Source: Acinetobacter courvalinii
GTDB taxonomy: Bacteria > Pseudomonadota > Gammaproteobacteria > Pseudomonadales > Moraxellaceae
Assembly (NCBI RefSeq): GCF_014635545.1
Contig: NZ_BMDA01000006.1
Location: 1 to 64,000, forward strand
Length of the DNA: 64,000 bases
Reading direction: 5' to 3'
The notes beneath the pieces are model-generated. The model did no database searches and was not told where the DNA came from. It saw nothing but the letters and a program-made list of their open reading frames with translations. Below, in pieces: positions 34,951 through 44,111 of this stretch. The stretch's first letter is position 1. Every line of letters begins with the position of its first letter. A program made the position numbers and the translations under genes.

Positions 34951-37134
34951 TTAGTCATCTTTATTGGCTTTATAAGCATAAGAATAGTTATAACCATAAC
35001 CGTAACCCGCACTAGAACGTTGAATGTCATTCAGGATAAAGCCATTCACTTTCACATTGGCCTGTTCAAAACGGTTCAGGCTCAGTTCAAGTTCTTTCAT
35101 TTGTGATTTGGCATAACGTGCAACCAGTAAATTCACACCCGCATATTGCGAAATAATAATACCATCGGTTACTGCCAGGATTGGTGGCGTATCAATAATG
35201 ATATGGTCGTATTGCTGGCTCAACTGCTCCATCAAAGCTTTAAATTTTTCTGAACTCAACATTTCAGACGGATTCGCCGGATTTTTACCACGTGCAATCA
35301 CATTAAGTCCAGCTACATCGGTTTGATGAATTACCTGGCTCAAGTCAGCTAAATTACTTAAATATTCTGAAAGGCCCGGTTTAACATCAAGATTAAAGTA
35401 TTTATGCATATAGCCACGACGCATATCGGCATCAATTAGCAATACCTTTTTATTACTTTGAGCAAAAATGGTAGCCAAGTTAGTGGAAATAAAAGATTTT
35501 CCAACTTCGGGTGATGGCCCAGCAATCATGATGATATTATTTTTAGCATTCGCTAAAGCAAAGTGAATTGCGGTTCGGATACTACGTAAGCTTTCTACTG
35601 CAATATCGTCATTATGCTTGACTGCTAAAAGTGGGATCGATTTCTTTTTCTTCAAGATACTCATACGGGTTTCTTGAACAGGCGAACGCGGTACAGTCGC
35701 ATACACGGGTAAATCGAAATCGTTTTCAATTTGTGCTGAATCTTTCACACCGGTACGTAACATATTACGCAATAAGGCAATCAGAGTTCCCAGGAATCCA
35801 CCGAGGAAGATTGAGAGTATCAGGATCTGTAGCTTTTTCGGTTTAATTGGTTCTACTGGCTCTACTGCCGTATCCACGATCCGCACATTACCAATTTCAC
35901 CTGCTTTAGCGATACGTAGTTGTTGATACGAATTTAAGAGGGCAGTGTAAAGCTGGGTTTTAACTTCTACTTCACGATACAGTTGTAAATATTGACGTTG
36001 AATATCTGGTAACTGTTTTAAGGTACTATTGAGTTCTGCTATCTGTTTATTTAATGAGCCAATTTGTGCATTGATTTCACGCATGGCTGGATGCTCAGCC
36101 GTATATTTGGCTGCCAGATCGGCCTGTTGCTGTTGTAGCTCAATCTTTTTAGTTTCTAAGGTGATACTCTGGGTTAAATACAGTTCAGACTCTTTAGTGA
36201 CATCAACGGTATTATATTCTTGACGGAACTTGTTAAATTCTCGTTCTGCATCATCCAGTTGTTTTTTCAGATCCGGTAATTGTTCATCCAGGAATTTTAA
36301 GGTTTGTGCGGTTTCTGCAGAACGGCGTTCCACATTTTGTGCGCTATAAGCGGCTAAAATTGCATTCAAGACCTTAGTGATGTGTTCTTTATCTTGGCCT
36401 TGATAATTTAGTCCTAAAATTCCAGTCAATTTTCCTTTTTCTGCTACAGAATAGTTGGCATTAATCGCTTGCGTGGCGGCGGGTAGTGAACTCTTTTGTA
36501 TAAAATAATGTGTATCAAAAGTATCTTTGCTAAAGATTGCAATCTTCCAGACACCATAGCGGGTACTAAGTTGATTGAGTTGATTCAGTGGTGCAGTTAA
36601 GATGACTTCATCAGTTTTAGGATCGGTTAAACTAAAATTTTGACCTTTAAAACTTAAGTTCAGTTTTTTATCCAGATAGTAATTAGGCACATCAAATTGA
36701 CGGATATCAAAGGATTTCTGTTCATCATGAAAAGTAACTGCTTTGGGACCATATTCAGTCGCATAATCGGATTTGTTAAATAAACGATGCGAAAAAGTAT
36801 CTTCTGGACTTGAAATATCAAGATTAAGATGGAGGGCTTCTATGACCGAACCTAGTACCAGACGTGACTTTAGAATTTCGATTTCAGATTGAGCAGGAGA
36901 TTTTTGCTCAATCATTTGTGAGAGATCACCCAGTAAAGCCGCAGATGCACCTTTACTGTCTTCTACTTGGACTAAGGCATCGACTGAATATGTATCTGGT
37001 GTTGCACGTAAGTAAAGTAAAGCAAGCACCAAGCTTAGAATAATACACAGTGCAATGAGCTTCCATTGTGCGATCAGAGCAAAGAATAGCTCTTTCAGGT
37101 CAATTGTATCTTCAGTATTGGTATTTTGGCTCAT
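34951..37134 (-). CDS. wzc: Capsule export tyrosine autokinase
   Basis: Wzc is the inner-membrane co-polymerase and kinase that controls capsule chain length with Wza and Wzb. The 727-residue protein has an N-terminal Wzz domain with a first membrane segment near residue 30 (LIALCIILSLVLALLYL), coiled-coil-rich periplasmic helices (about 260-400), a second membrane segment near 430, and a cytoplasmic BY-kinase domain: Walker A (GPSPEVGKS), Walker A' (VLLIDADMRRG) and Walker B (HIIIDTPP). The C-terminal tail has a tyrosine cluster (YGYGYNYSYAY) that is the autophosphorylation site. It is the last gene of the wza-wzb-wzc unit. Confidence 0.97.
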   Translation of the reverse strand: MSQNTNTEDTIDLKELFFALIAQWKLIALCIILSLVLALLYLRATPDTYSVDALVQVEDSKGASAALLGDLSQMIEQKSPAQSEIEILKSRLVLGSVIEALHLNLDISSPEDTFSHRLFNKSDYATEYGPKAVTFHDEQKSFDIRQFDVPNYYLDKKLNLSFKGQNFSLTDPKTDEVILTAPLNQLNQLSTRYGVWKIAIFSKDTFDTHYFIQKSSLPAATQAINANYSVAEKGKLTGILGLNYQGQDKEHITKVLNAILAAYSAQNVERRSAETAQTLKFLDEQLPDLKKQLDDAEREFNKFRQEYNTVDVTKESELYLTQSITLETKKIELQQQQADLAAKYTAEHPAMREINAQIGSLNKQIAELNSTLKQLPDIQRQYLQLYREVEVKTQLYTALLNSYQQLRIAKAGEIGNVRIVDTAVEPVEPIKPKKLQILILSIFLGGFLGTLIALLRNMLRTGVKDSAQIENDFDLPVYATVPRSPVQETRMSILKKKKSIPLLAVKHNDDIAVESLRSIRTAIHFALANAKNNIIMIAGPSPEVGKSFISTNLATIFAQSNKKVLLIDADMRRGYMHKYFNLDVKPGLSEYLSNLADLSQVIHQTDVAGLNVIARGKNPANPSEMLSSEKFKALMEQLSQQYDHIIIDTPPILAVTDGIIISQYAGVNLLVARYAKSQMKELELSLNRFEQANVKVNGFILNDIQRSSAGYGYGYNYSYAYKANKDD

Positions 37135-37151
37135 AATCTTAATCTAAAAAG

Positions 37152-37580
37152 TTAAATATAATTTTTCCAGTCCGTAACGCACTGCTGAATCAACTGACAG
37201 GTATTATCAAAAAATGCTTGATCGTGTTGATACGGGTCAGGTACATTTTTATTTTGCCAGTGTCCCAAGCGAAACACTTTCCCTTTCGCAAACGGCCACA
37301 TTTGCTCGATATGCTTTTGCTGGTTATGGCTCATCACTAAAATCAGATCTGCCTGTTTTAGCTGCTCTGCATTTAGTTTTTTGGCAATATGTGCGCCCAT
37401 ATCAATATTTAAACGTTGCATACATAATTGGGCTTTGTCATCGGCCGAATGCCCAATCAATCCAGAGATACCTGCAGATTCAATCTGCAGGTTAGGGTGT
37501 TGCTGTTTGAGTAGATATTCTGCCATGGGGCTACGACAGATATTGCCCACACAGACAACCAAAATGCTTTTAATCTCCAT
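37152..37580 (-). CDS. wzb: Low-molecular-weight protein tyrosine phosphatase
   Basis: Wzb removes phosphate from the Wzc tyrosine tail, allowing cycles of capsule assembly. The 142-residue protein has the P-loop VCVGNICRSP (C-x5-R) at residues 10-18 and the catalytic Asp in VPDPYQ near residue 115. Length and motifs are typical. It lies 17 bp upstream of wzc and 5 bp downstream of wza. Confidence 0.96.
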   Translation of the reverse strand: MEIKSILVVCVGNICRSPMAEYLLKQQHPNLQIESAGISGLIGHSADDKAQLCMQRLNIDMGAHIAKKLNAEQLKQADLILVMSHNQQKHIEQMWPFAKGKVFRLGHWQNKNVPDPYQHDQAFFDNTCQLIQQCVTDWKNYI

Positions 37581-37585
37581 ATTAA

Positions 37586-38686
37586 TTATTGTCCCAAACG
37601 ATCTATATTATATAAGGCGCTTGAGAAAGGGATAATCTGGTTGACAACACGTTGCCAGCGCGTCAGACCAGTGGCATCCACATAGACAATATCATTACTA
37701 CGTAGTCTAAATTGATTGGCCAGACCGAAGTCACCCAGGCTTATTAAATTTAAATGATACAGTTCAGTATGTCGATCTTGCGGATTGGTACGAAGCACAT
37801 AAATACGGCTGGCACTGGCAGAAAGAGGGTTGATGCCTAAACTTTCACCTAAGGCATCGCTGAGGGTCATACCTTGATCACGCATGGGTAGGGCCTGGTT
37901 TTTACCAGACTCACCCATCACATAAATTTTCTGGTTTTCACGGCTACTGACATAAATCGTATCATTGGGTTGAACCAGCAGTTTATGCAACGAATAACCT
38001 GCTTTTTCCATCGCGATGGTATTTAGATCATAAGTCTGACCATTACGAATCAGTTGAATAAAGGTATTATCACCTTTATCAGTAACTCCACCTGCCATAC
38101 CTAAAGCTGTATAGATACTAATCGGTTGATCATTGAGAAAAAATTGACCACCTCTGATCACACTACCTTGCACTGAATAACGTTGTCCTTGATAAGACAG
38201 TACACGTACGATCACATCAGGATTTTTTAAATATTGTGCAAACCGATTACGTAAGTCAGTATTGAGTTGTGCCAGCGTTTTTCCAGCAGCTTTATAGCGT
38301 CCAACCAGTGGAACCTGTACATAACCATTGGAATCAATTGGATATCCATTGGCTTGTATAGCTTGATCGCTTGAAATATTAGTGGTTGGAGGGGTAATCT
38401 CTGGATAAGCCCAAAGCTGAATTGAAAGTACATCACCAGAGCTCAAGCGATAGGTGCGTTCTTGTTGATTAAAAAGAATGGAATAATTATTTCGATAATT
38501 GGTTTGAGCTGGTTGAATTGCTGGTAAATTATCCTGCGTAATTCGGATTACATTGACATTGGTTCCCTGATCTGTCGTATAAACACCTTCATTAGGAATA
38601 TCATAGGTTTGTAAGCCAGATGTAACAGCACAAGCTGTAGCACTCAGACTAATCGCAAGAATGGAAAAAAGTTGATAATGCTTCAC
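37586..38686 (-). CDS. wza: Outer-membrane capsule export lipoprotein
   Basis: Wza forms the octameric outer-membrane pore for capsule. The 366-residue precursor has a signal peptide with Cys at its end (LSATAC), then the polysaccharide export domain (YRLSSGDVLSIQLWAYPEIT), SLBB-type repeats (VSVQGSVIRGGQF-like, IYVMGESG) and a C-terminal amphipathic helix region (WQRVVNQIIPF) that makes the pore. I use the GTG at 38686, which follows GGGTCGAG and begins directly with the signal peptide; a longer ATG reading would place 23 polar, Cys-rich residues in front. Confidence 0.94.
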   Translation of the reverse strand: MKHYQLFSILAISLSATACAVTSGLQTYDIPNEGVYTTDQGTNVNVIRITQDNLPAIQPAQTNYRNNYSILFNQQERTYRLSSGDVLSIQLWAYPEITPPTTNISSDQAIQANGYPIDSNGYVQVPLVGRYKAAGKTLAQLNTDLRNRFAQYLKNPDVIVRVLSYQGQRYSVQGSVIRGGQFFLNDQPISIYTALGMAGGVTDKGDNTFIQLIRNGQTYDLNTIAMEKAGYSLHKLLVQPNDTIYVSSRENQKIYVMGESGKNQALPMRDQGMTLSDALGESLGINPLSASASRIYVLRTNPQDRHTELYHLNLISLGDFGLANQFRLRSNDIVYVDATGLTRWQRVVNQIIPFSSALYNIDRLGQ

Positions 38687-38929
38687 ACTCGACCCTTGAA
38701 TAGTTATATCTGTTGTCAAACAACAACATATCTTTGGACTTAGAATTGGGCTCATTCTAGCTTAAAAAATTTAAAAAAGCATAGCAGAAACATTTCGGTT
38801 TGTATGTTTAGTTTATCTGAAAAATATTGAAAGAAAGCGTGAAAGGTCTACACTTAAACCTTTAAGCATAGGGTCAAATAGGTTGTTAAAAACAATCATA
38901 CAATTCAAATGGGGGCAAAATTAAAAATC

Positions 38930-38938
38930 TGCTATAGT
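38930..38938 (+). promoter_or_regulatory. Extended -10 promoter element for the K-locus operon
   Basis: TG-N-TATAGT is a near-consensus extended -10. No TTGACA-like -35 is seen at 16-18 bp, which extended -10 promoters can tolerate. It is the best plus-strand candidate in the wza-mnaA spacer. Confidence 0.45.
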
Positions 38939-39275
38939 ACGCCCGTTTCGCCGAATTAGAGGAATAGCCTTGCTTCCATTAGAGTGATGATGGTGATCAA
39001 AATGGTTAGGAAATGAGACATTCGAAACATAAAGATTAAAAATCGATTCACTACAATGTATTAGAAAAGTTAAAGAATTTTGCTTTGGCACATTGAAGTG
39101 ATAGAAATTAAACGGCAGAAAATAAGGTTTTATCCATACAGGCTAGTGATCAAATATAGCCAGTTATCTGTCTTAAATCTTTATGCAAATAGATTTATTG
39201 ATTGAAACTCAATTTTTACATCGTCGTTGTTTAAAAATAACTTGATATAAATTGGGCAATCAAAATGAAAAATTT

Positions 39276-39299
39276 TATGGTTTAAATGGTTAAACCATA
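39276..39299. repeat. Perfect stem-loop upstream of mnaA
   Basis: TATGGTTTAA and TTAAACCATA are exact inverted copies of 10 bp separated by ATGG. It lies 32 bp ahead of the mnaA start and has no T tract behind it, so an operator or an mRNA structure near the ribosome site fits better than a terminator. Confidence 0.65.
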
Positions 39300-39331
39300 A
39301 ACAGAAAGTCATACATAAAAGGGTGAATTGG

Positions 39332-40456
39332 GTGAAAAAGGTTTTATTAGTATTTGGTACACGACCAGAAGCAATTAAAATGGCACCTCTAGCATTAAAA
39401 TTACAAGCAGATAATAAGCATTTTGAAACTAAAGTTTGTGTAACGGGCCAACATCGTCAAATGTTAGATCAGGTGCTGAGTTTATTTGAATTGACTCCAG
39501 ATTTTGATTTAAATCTGATGAGACCAGGACAAACACTGTCTGATGTGACCTCTGGGGTACTTAAAGGTCTGGAACAGGTGTTCGAGACATGGACTCCTGA
39601 TGTAGTTCTGGTGCATGGTGATACCGCGACTACGTTTGCAGCATCTTTAGCTGCGTATTATCACAAAATAAAAGTAGGGCATGTTGAAGCGGGGCTGCGC
39701 ACAGGTGATCTCTATTCACCTTGGCCAGAAGAAGCTAACCGAAAATTAACAGGTGTACTTGCCAATTATCATTTTGCACCGACAGAATCATCGTATGATA
39801 ATTTAATTAAAGAAAATGTGAATCCTGCAAATATTGTGGTGACAGGAAACACCGTGATTGATGCTTTGCTACAAGTCAAACAAAAAGTTGAACAAGACCA
39901 AGCATTGGTAACTCAATTTCAGCAAGAATTCTCATTCCTTGATACAGATAAAAAACTCATCTTGGTTACAGGACATCGTCGTGAGAATTTTGGTCAAGGT
40001 TTTTTAAATATTTGCAAGGCATTGGCGAATTTGGCTAAAAAATACACCGATATACAAATTGTTTATCCTGTGCATTTAAATCCGAATGTACAACAACCTG
40101 TTAATGAGTTATTGGCGGATGTCGCCAATATTCACTTAATCGCTCCGCAAGATTATTTGCCTTTTGTGTATTTGATGAATCGTAGTTATCTGATTCTGAC
40201 CGATTCTGGTGGTATTCAAGAAGAAGCACCGTCATTGGGTAAGCCAGTTCTAGTGATGCGAGATACCACTGAAAGACCTGAAGCGGTTCGTGCTGGAACG
40301 GTACGTTTAGTTGGTACAGATACAGAAACTATTGAGAGTTCAGTCATAGAGTTACTTGAAAAGCCAAATATTTATGCTGAGATGGCAGAAGCCCATAATC
40401 CGTACGGAGATGGTGATTCATGTCAGCAAATTATTGATTTTCTTAAAGCGAACTAA
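39332..40456 (+). CDS. mnaA: UDP-N-acetylglucosamine 2-epimerase (non-hydrolysing)
   Basis: MnaA/WecB interconverts UDP-GlcNAc and UDP-ManNAc. The 374-residue protein begins [20 protein letters not shown] and has [42 protein letters not shown] and the UDP site [22 protein letters not shown], all typical. I use GTG at 39332, behind AAAGGGTG; a GTG nine bases upstream is possible. With the next gene it provides UDP-ManNAcA. Confidence 0.95.
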   Translation: MKKVLLVFGTRPEAIKMAPLALKLQADNKHFETKVCVTGQHRQMLDQVLSLFELTPDFDLNLMRPGQTLSDVTSGVLKGLEQVFETWTPDVVLVHGDTATTFAASLAAYYHKIKVGHVEAGLRTGDLYSPWPEEANRKLTGVLANYHFAPTESSYDNLIKENVNPANIVVTGNTVIDALLQVKQKVEQDQALVTQFQQEFSFLDTDKKLILVTGHRRENFGQGFLNICKALANLAKKYTDIQIVYPVHLNPNVQQPVNELLADVANIHLIAPQDYLPFVYLMNRSYLILTDSGGIQEEAPSLGKPVLVMRDTTERPEAVRAGTVRLVGTDTETIESSVIELLEKPNIYAEMAEAHNPYGDGDSCQQIIDFLKAN

Positions 40457-40495
40457 GCCGAAATTTCCATTTATTTTGATTTAAAAGTATAGAGT

Positions 40496-41752
40496 ATGAG
40501 CAATTCATTCAAGCATATCTGCGTTATAGGGTTAGGTTATATTGGTTTACCAACAGCTGCGACATTTGCTGCACATGGGGTAAAAGTTACTGGTGTTGAT
40601 GTGAATCAACATGCAGTAGATATGATTAATCAAGGTAAAGTTCATATTGTTGAACCTGATTTAGATGCTTTGGTCCGTGACGTCGTTGCTCAGGGTAAAT
40701 TGTCTGCTCAATTGGCACCGACTGAGGCAGATGCTTATATTGTTGCGGTTCCGACACCTTTTAAAGATGATTATCAGCCAGATTTAAAATATATTGAATC
40801 TGCTGCTAAAGCTTTGGCTCCTTTTTTAAAGCCAGGTAATTTGGTTATTTTAGAATCGACATCGCCTGTAGAGGCAACTGAGCAAATGTCAGCTTGGTTG
40901 AGCGAAGCGCGTCCAGATTTAAGCTTCCCGCAACAAAAGGGTGAAGAGGCTGATATTTTAGTCGCGCACTGCCCAGAACGTGTGTTACCTGGTAAAGTTT
41001 TACAAGAATTGATTAGTAATGACCGTATTATTGGTGGAATGACACCACGTTGTTCAAAAGCGGCATGTGATTTATACAAAATCTTTGTAAAAGGCGCCTG
41101 TATTGAAACCAATGCTCGTACCGCAGAAATGTGTAAATTGACAGAGAACTCATTCCGTGATGTCAATATTGCTTTTGCAAATGAGCTTTCAGTTATTTGT
41201 GACAAGCTAGATATCAATGTGTGGGAGTTGATTTCATTGGCGAATCGTCATCCGCGCGTCAATATTTTACAACCAGGTCCAGGTGTAGGCGGGCATTGTA
41301 TCGCAGTTGATCCGTGGTTTATCGTTGCTAAGACCCCTGAGCAAGCACGTTTAATCCAGACTGCACGAGAAGTGAATGATGCAAAACCTGAATGGGTAAT
41401 TGATCAAGTTAAAATAAAAATTGCAGAGTTTTTACAGGTGAATACTACTAAAACAATTCAAGATGTTACGGTAGCATGCTACGGTTTGGCATTTAAACCG
41501 GATATTGATGACCTACGTGAAAGCCCTGCGCTAGAAATTACTAAGAAATTAGCAGAGCAAGGTTTAAATATTTTGGCGATTGAACCTAATATTGAAAAAC
41601 TACCTCAAAACTTACCAAGTAACATTCAATTGGTTGATTTAAAAGAACGTGATATTGCGGATATTCATGTTGTTTTAGTTGACCATAAAGAATTCAAGTT
41701 AAACAAACCTTTGGAAACCTTAATTGTTGATACAAAAGGTATTTGGGGTTGA
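40496..41752 (+). CDS. mnaB: UDP-N-acetyl-D-mannosaminuronic acid dehydrogenase
   Basis: The 418-residue NAD-dependent dehydrogenase (WecC family) oxidises UDP-ManNAc to UDP-ManNAcA. The Rossmann motif IGLGYIGLPTA is at residue 11, the EF(H)/ER motif appears as HCPERVLPGKVL, and the catalytic cysteine is Cys268 in GPGVGGHCIAVDPWF. All key residues are intact, unlike the Ugd homologue at 59116. It follows mnaA by 39 bp. Confidence 0.95.
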   Translation: MSNSFKHICVIGLGYIGLPTAATFAAHGVKVTGVDVNQHAVDMINQGKVHIVEPDLDALVRDVVAQGKLSAQLAPTEADAYIVAVPTPFKDDYQPDLKYIESAAKALAPFLKPGNLVILESTSPVEATEQMSAWLSEARPDLSFPQQKGEEADILVAHCPERVLPGKVLQELISNDRIIGGMTPRCSKAACDLYKIFVKGACIETNARTAEMCKLTENSFRDVNIAFANELSVICDKLDINVWELISLANRHPRVNILQPGPGVGGHCIAVDPWFIVAKTPEQARLIQTAREVNDAKPEWVIDQVKIKIAEFLQVNTTKTIQDVTVACYGLAFKPDIDDLRESPALEITKKLAEQGLNILAIEPNIEKLPQNLPSNIQLVDLKERDIADIHVVLVDHKEFKLNKPLETLIVDTKGIWG

Positions 41753-41767
41753 GGTCGAGAAAATAAT

Positions 41768-42958
41768 ATGAGTAATTACTTAGAGTTAATTGGCAGAACA
41801 CAAGAGCTTTTTGTTGAAGATATTCAATATTGGAATGATAAGTTAATAGAAATTGTTTCTGCATCAAAATTTTTAGTTTTAGGTGGAGCCGGTTCTATTG
41901 GTCAAGCGGTTGTCAAAGAAATTTTTAAACGCAACCCTAAAAAACTTCATGTAGTAGATATTTCTGAAAATAATTTAACAGAAGTTGTTCGTGATATCCG
42001 TAGTTCATTTGGTTATATTGATGGTGACTTCCAAACATTTGCATTGGACATCGGCTCTCCTGAATATGATGCATATATTCAGAATGATGGTGATTTTGAC
42101 TATGTTTTAAATCTTTCCGCTTTAAAGCATGTGCGTAGTGAAAAAGATCCGTTTACGTTAATGCGAATGATTCATGTCAATATTTTAAATACTGAAAAAA
42201 CGATTCAACAGTCTATTGAAAAAGGCGTGAAAAAGTATTTTTGCGTTTCGACAGATAAAGCTGCTAACCCTGTAAATATGATGGGTGGCTCAAAGCGTAT
42301 TATGGAAATGTTCCTTATGCGCCAAAGTCAGCATATTGATATTTCCACGGCTCGTTTTGCGAATGTTGCATTTTCAGATGGTTCTTTACTACATGGTTTT
42401 AATCAACGTATTCAGAAAAATCAGCCAATTGCTGCGCCAAATGATATTCGCCGTTATTTTGTTATTCCGAAAGAATCTGGTGAGTTGTGCCTGATGTCTT
42501 GCTTACTAGGTGAAAATAGAGATATTTTCTTCCCTAAACTTAGCGAGCATTTACACCTTATTACTTTTGCTAATATTGCAGTCAAATACCTTAATAACCT
42601 TGGGTATGAGCCGTATTTATGTGAGTCTGAAGATGAAGCGCGTAGCTTAATTCAGACCTTGCCAAAACAAGGAAAATGGCCTTGTTTATTTGCTGGAAGC
42701 ACAACTACGGGTGAGAAAGATTTTGAAGAGTTCTTTACCGATAATGAAACTTTAGATATGCAACGTTTTAATAATTTAGGTGTTATTAAAAACGAACTAA
42801 ATGTTGAAGAAGACAAGTTGCATGTATTTGAAGAAAAAATTCATGCAATGCTTTCAAATAAGCAGTGGAATAAAGAAGAAATTGTTGATCTATTTAACTA
42901 TATGATGCCTAACTTTGGACACAAAGAAACAGGTTTATATTTAGATGGGAAAATGTAA
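41768..42958 (+). CDS. legB: Nucleotide-GlcNAc 4,6-dehydratase, legionaminic pathway
   Basis: The 396-residue soluble SDR (CapD/FlaA1 superfamily) starts the nonulosonic acid cassette. It has the Rossmann motif VLGGAGSIGQAVVKEI near residue 38, LNLSALKHVRSEKDP, and the active-site segment STDKAANPVNMMGGSKRIMEMF, in which Met replaces the usual Tyr as in FlaA1/PglF enzymes. It should give a 4-keto-6-deoxy sugar for the aminotransferase next door. Acinetobacter K-locus naming would be lgaA. Its stop overlaps the start of the next gene (TAATG). Confidence 0.9.
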   Translation: MSNYLELIGRTQELFVEDIQYWNDKLIEIVSASKFLVLGGAGSIGQAVVKEIFKRNPKKLHVVDISENNLTEVVRDIRSSFGYIDGDFQTFALDIGSPEYDAYIQNDGDFDYVLNLSALKHVRSEKDPFTLMRMIHVNILNTEKTIQQSIEKGVKKYFCVSTDKAANPVNMMGGSKRIMEMFLMRQSQHIDISTARFANVAFSDGSLLHGFNQRIQKNQPIAAPNDIRRYFVIPKESGELCLMSCLLGENRDIFFPKLSEHLHLITFANIAVKYLNNLGYEPYLCESEDEARSLIQTLPKQGKWPCLFAGSTTTGEKDFEEFFTDNETLDMQRFNNLGVIKNELNVEEDKLHVFEEKIHAMLSNKQWNKEEIVDLFNYMMPNFGHKETGLYLDGKM

Positions 42959-44106
42959 TGGATACTTCTAAATTTAATCAATTTCTACGAGATGTTTATC
43001 GTACCAATAATTTTATTCCATTACATGAACCTCGTTTTCTTGGTAATGAAAAGAAATATGTATTAGATACTATTGATAGCACTTTTGTCTCTAGTGTTGG
43101 TGCTTATGTAAATGACTTTGAAGCCAAGGTTCAACAATTTACAGGCTGTGCTAAAGCTATTGCGACTGTTAATGGAACAGCTGCATTACATATTGCTCTT
43201 TTACTAGCTGGTGTAAAGCGCGACGATATCGTAATTACGCAGGCTTTGACTTTTGTCGCAACTTGTAATGCGTTGTCTTATATCGGTGCGGAACCATTAT
43301 TTATTGATGTTTCATTAAAGACACTTGGTTTATGTCCAAAGGCATTAGACGCTTATTTGCAAGAAAATGCTTTTATTGATGATCAAGGTGTATGCAAACA
43401 CAAAGCAACTAATAAACGTATTTCTGCAATCGTTCCAATGCATACATTTGGCCATCCTGTTGAAATTGATGAGCTTCAACAGGTCGTAACCAGGTGGAAT
43501 ATTGCATTAGTTGAAGACGCTGCTGAAAGTTTAGGTTCTTACTACAAAGGTAAACATACTGGAACTTTTGGTTTAGTTTCAGCACTTAGCTTTAATGGAA
43601 ATAAAGTCATCACTACAGGTGGTGGCGGTATGGTCTTGTGTCAAGATGAAGAACTTGGCATAAGAGCGAAGCACATTACGACAACTGCAAAAATACCGCA
43701 TCCTTATGAGTTTTATCATGATGAAAATGGTTTTAACTACCGTTTACCTAATTTGAATGCTGCTTTAGGTTGTGCACAAATGGAAGGCTTGGAAGGTTTC
43801 CTTGCTAAAAAGCGTGATTTAGCTCAGCAATATCAAGATTTCTTTAAAGATAGTGATATTTCATTTGTTGTGGAACCTGAAGACTGCCGATCTAACTATT
43901 GGTTAAATGCCATTGTTTGCAAAGATAAGGCTCAACGAGATTTGATTTTGGATGAAACCAATTCAAATAAAGTTATGACTCGCCCAATCTGGTCTTTAAT
44001 GACCCGATTACCGATGTACCAAAATGCATTACAAGGTGATTTAACTAACTCATTATGGTTGGAAGAAAGAGTTGTAAATATTCCAAGTTCAGTTCCTCTG
44101 GAGTAA
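42958..44106 (+). CDS. legC: PLP-dependent sugar aminotransferase (LegC family)
   Basis: The 382-residue protein is a DegT/DnrJ/EryC1-type aminotransferase that adds the C4 amino group to the 4-keto sugar. FIPLHEPRFLGNEKKYVLD, TVNGTAALHIALLLAGV and VEDAAESLGSYYKGKHTGTFG are family blocks; the PLP lysine is in SFNGNKVITTGGGG near residue 220. Positioned between the dehydratase and the NeuC-type hydrolase as in legionaminic clusters. Acinetobacter name lgaB. Confidence 0.93.
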   Translation: MDTSKFNQFLRDVYRTNNFIPLHEPRFLGNEKKYVLDTIDSTFVSSVGAYVNDFEAKVQQFTGCAKAIATVNGTAALHIALLLAGVKRDDIVITQALTFVATCNALSYIGAEPLFIDVSLKTLGLCPKALDAYLQENAFIDDQGVCKHKATNKRISAIVPMHTFGHPVEIDELQQVVTRWNIALVEDAAESLGSYYKGKHTGTFGLVSALSFNGNKVITTGGGGMVLCQDEELGIRAKHITTTAKIPHPYEFYHDENGFNYRLPNLNAALGCAQMEGLEGFLAKKRDLAQQYQDFFKDSDISFVVEPEDCRSNYWLNAIVCKDKAQRDLILDETNSNKVMTRPIWSLMTRLPMYQNALQGDLTNSLWLEERVVNIPSSVPLE

Positions 44107-44111
44107 TGAAA

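Larger units (their letters stand above)
38687..39331. promoter_or_regulatory. Divergent control region of the K locus
   Basis: This roughly 645-bp gene-free region separates wza (minus) from mnaA (plus). The plus strand has an extended -10 element TGCTATAGT (38930-38938) without a good -35, which would give a leader of nearly 400 bases before mnaA. A perfect stem-loop lies at 39276-39299. I find no ops/JUMPstart sequence for RfaH and no clear sigma-70 promoter for wza, although AT-rich candidates occur between 38756 and 38830. No ORF of note is present. Confidence 0.6.

Noticed and set aside
38756-39331. RfaH ops/JUMPstart element before the capsule genes
   Set aside because: I looked for GGCGGTAGC-like sequence on the plus strand and found none.
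40774-41217. 147-codon ORF antisense to mnaB
   Set aside because: Fully contained in a well-conserved dehydrogenase gene and without motif or ribosome site.
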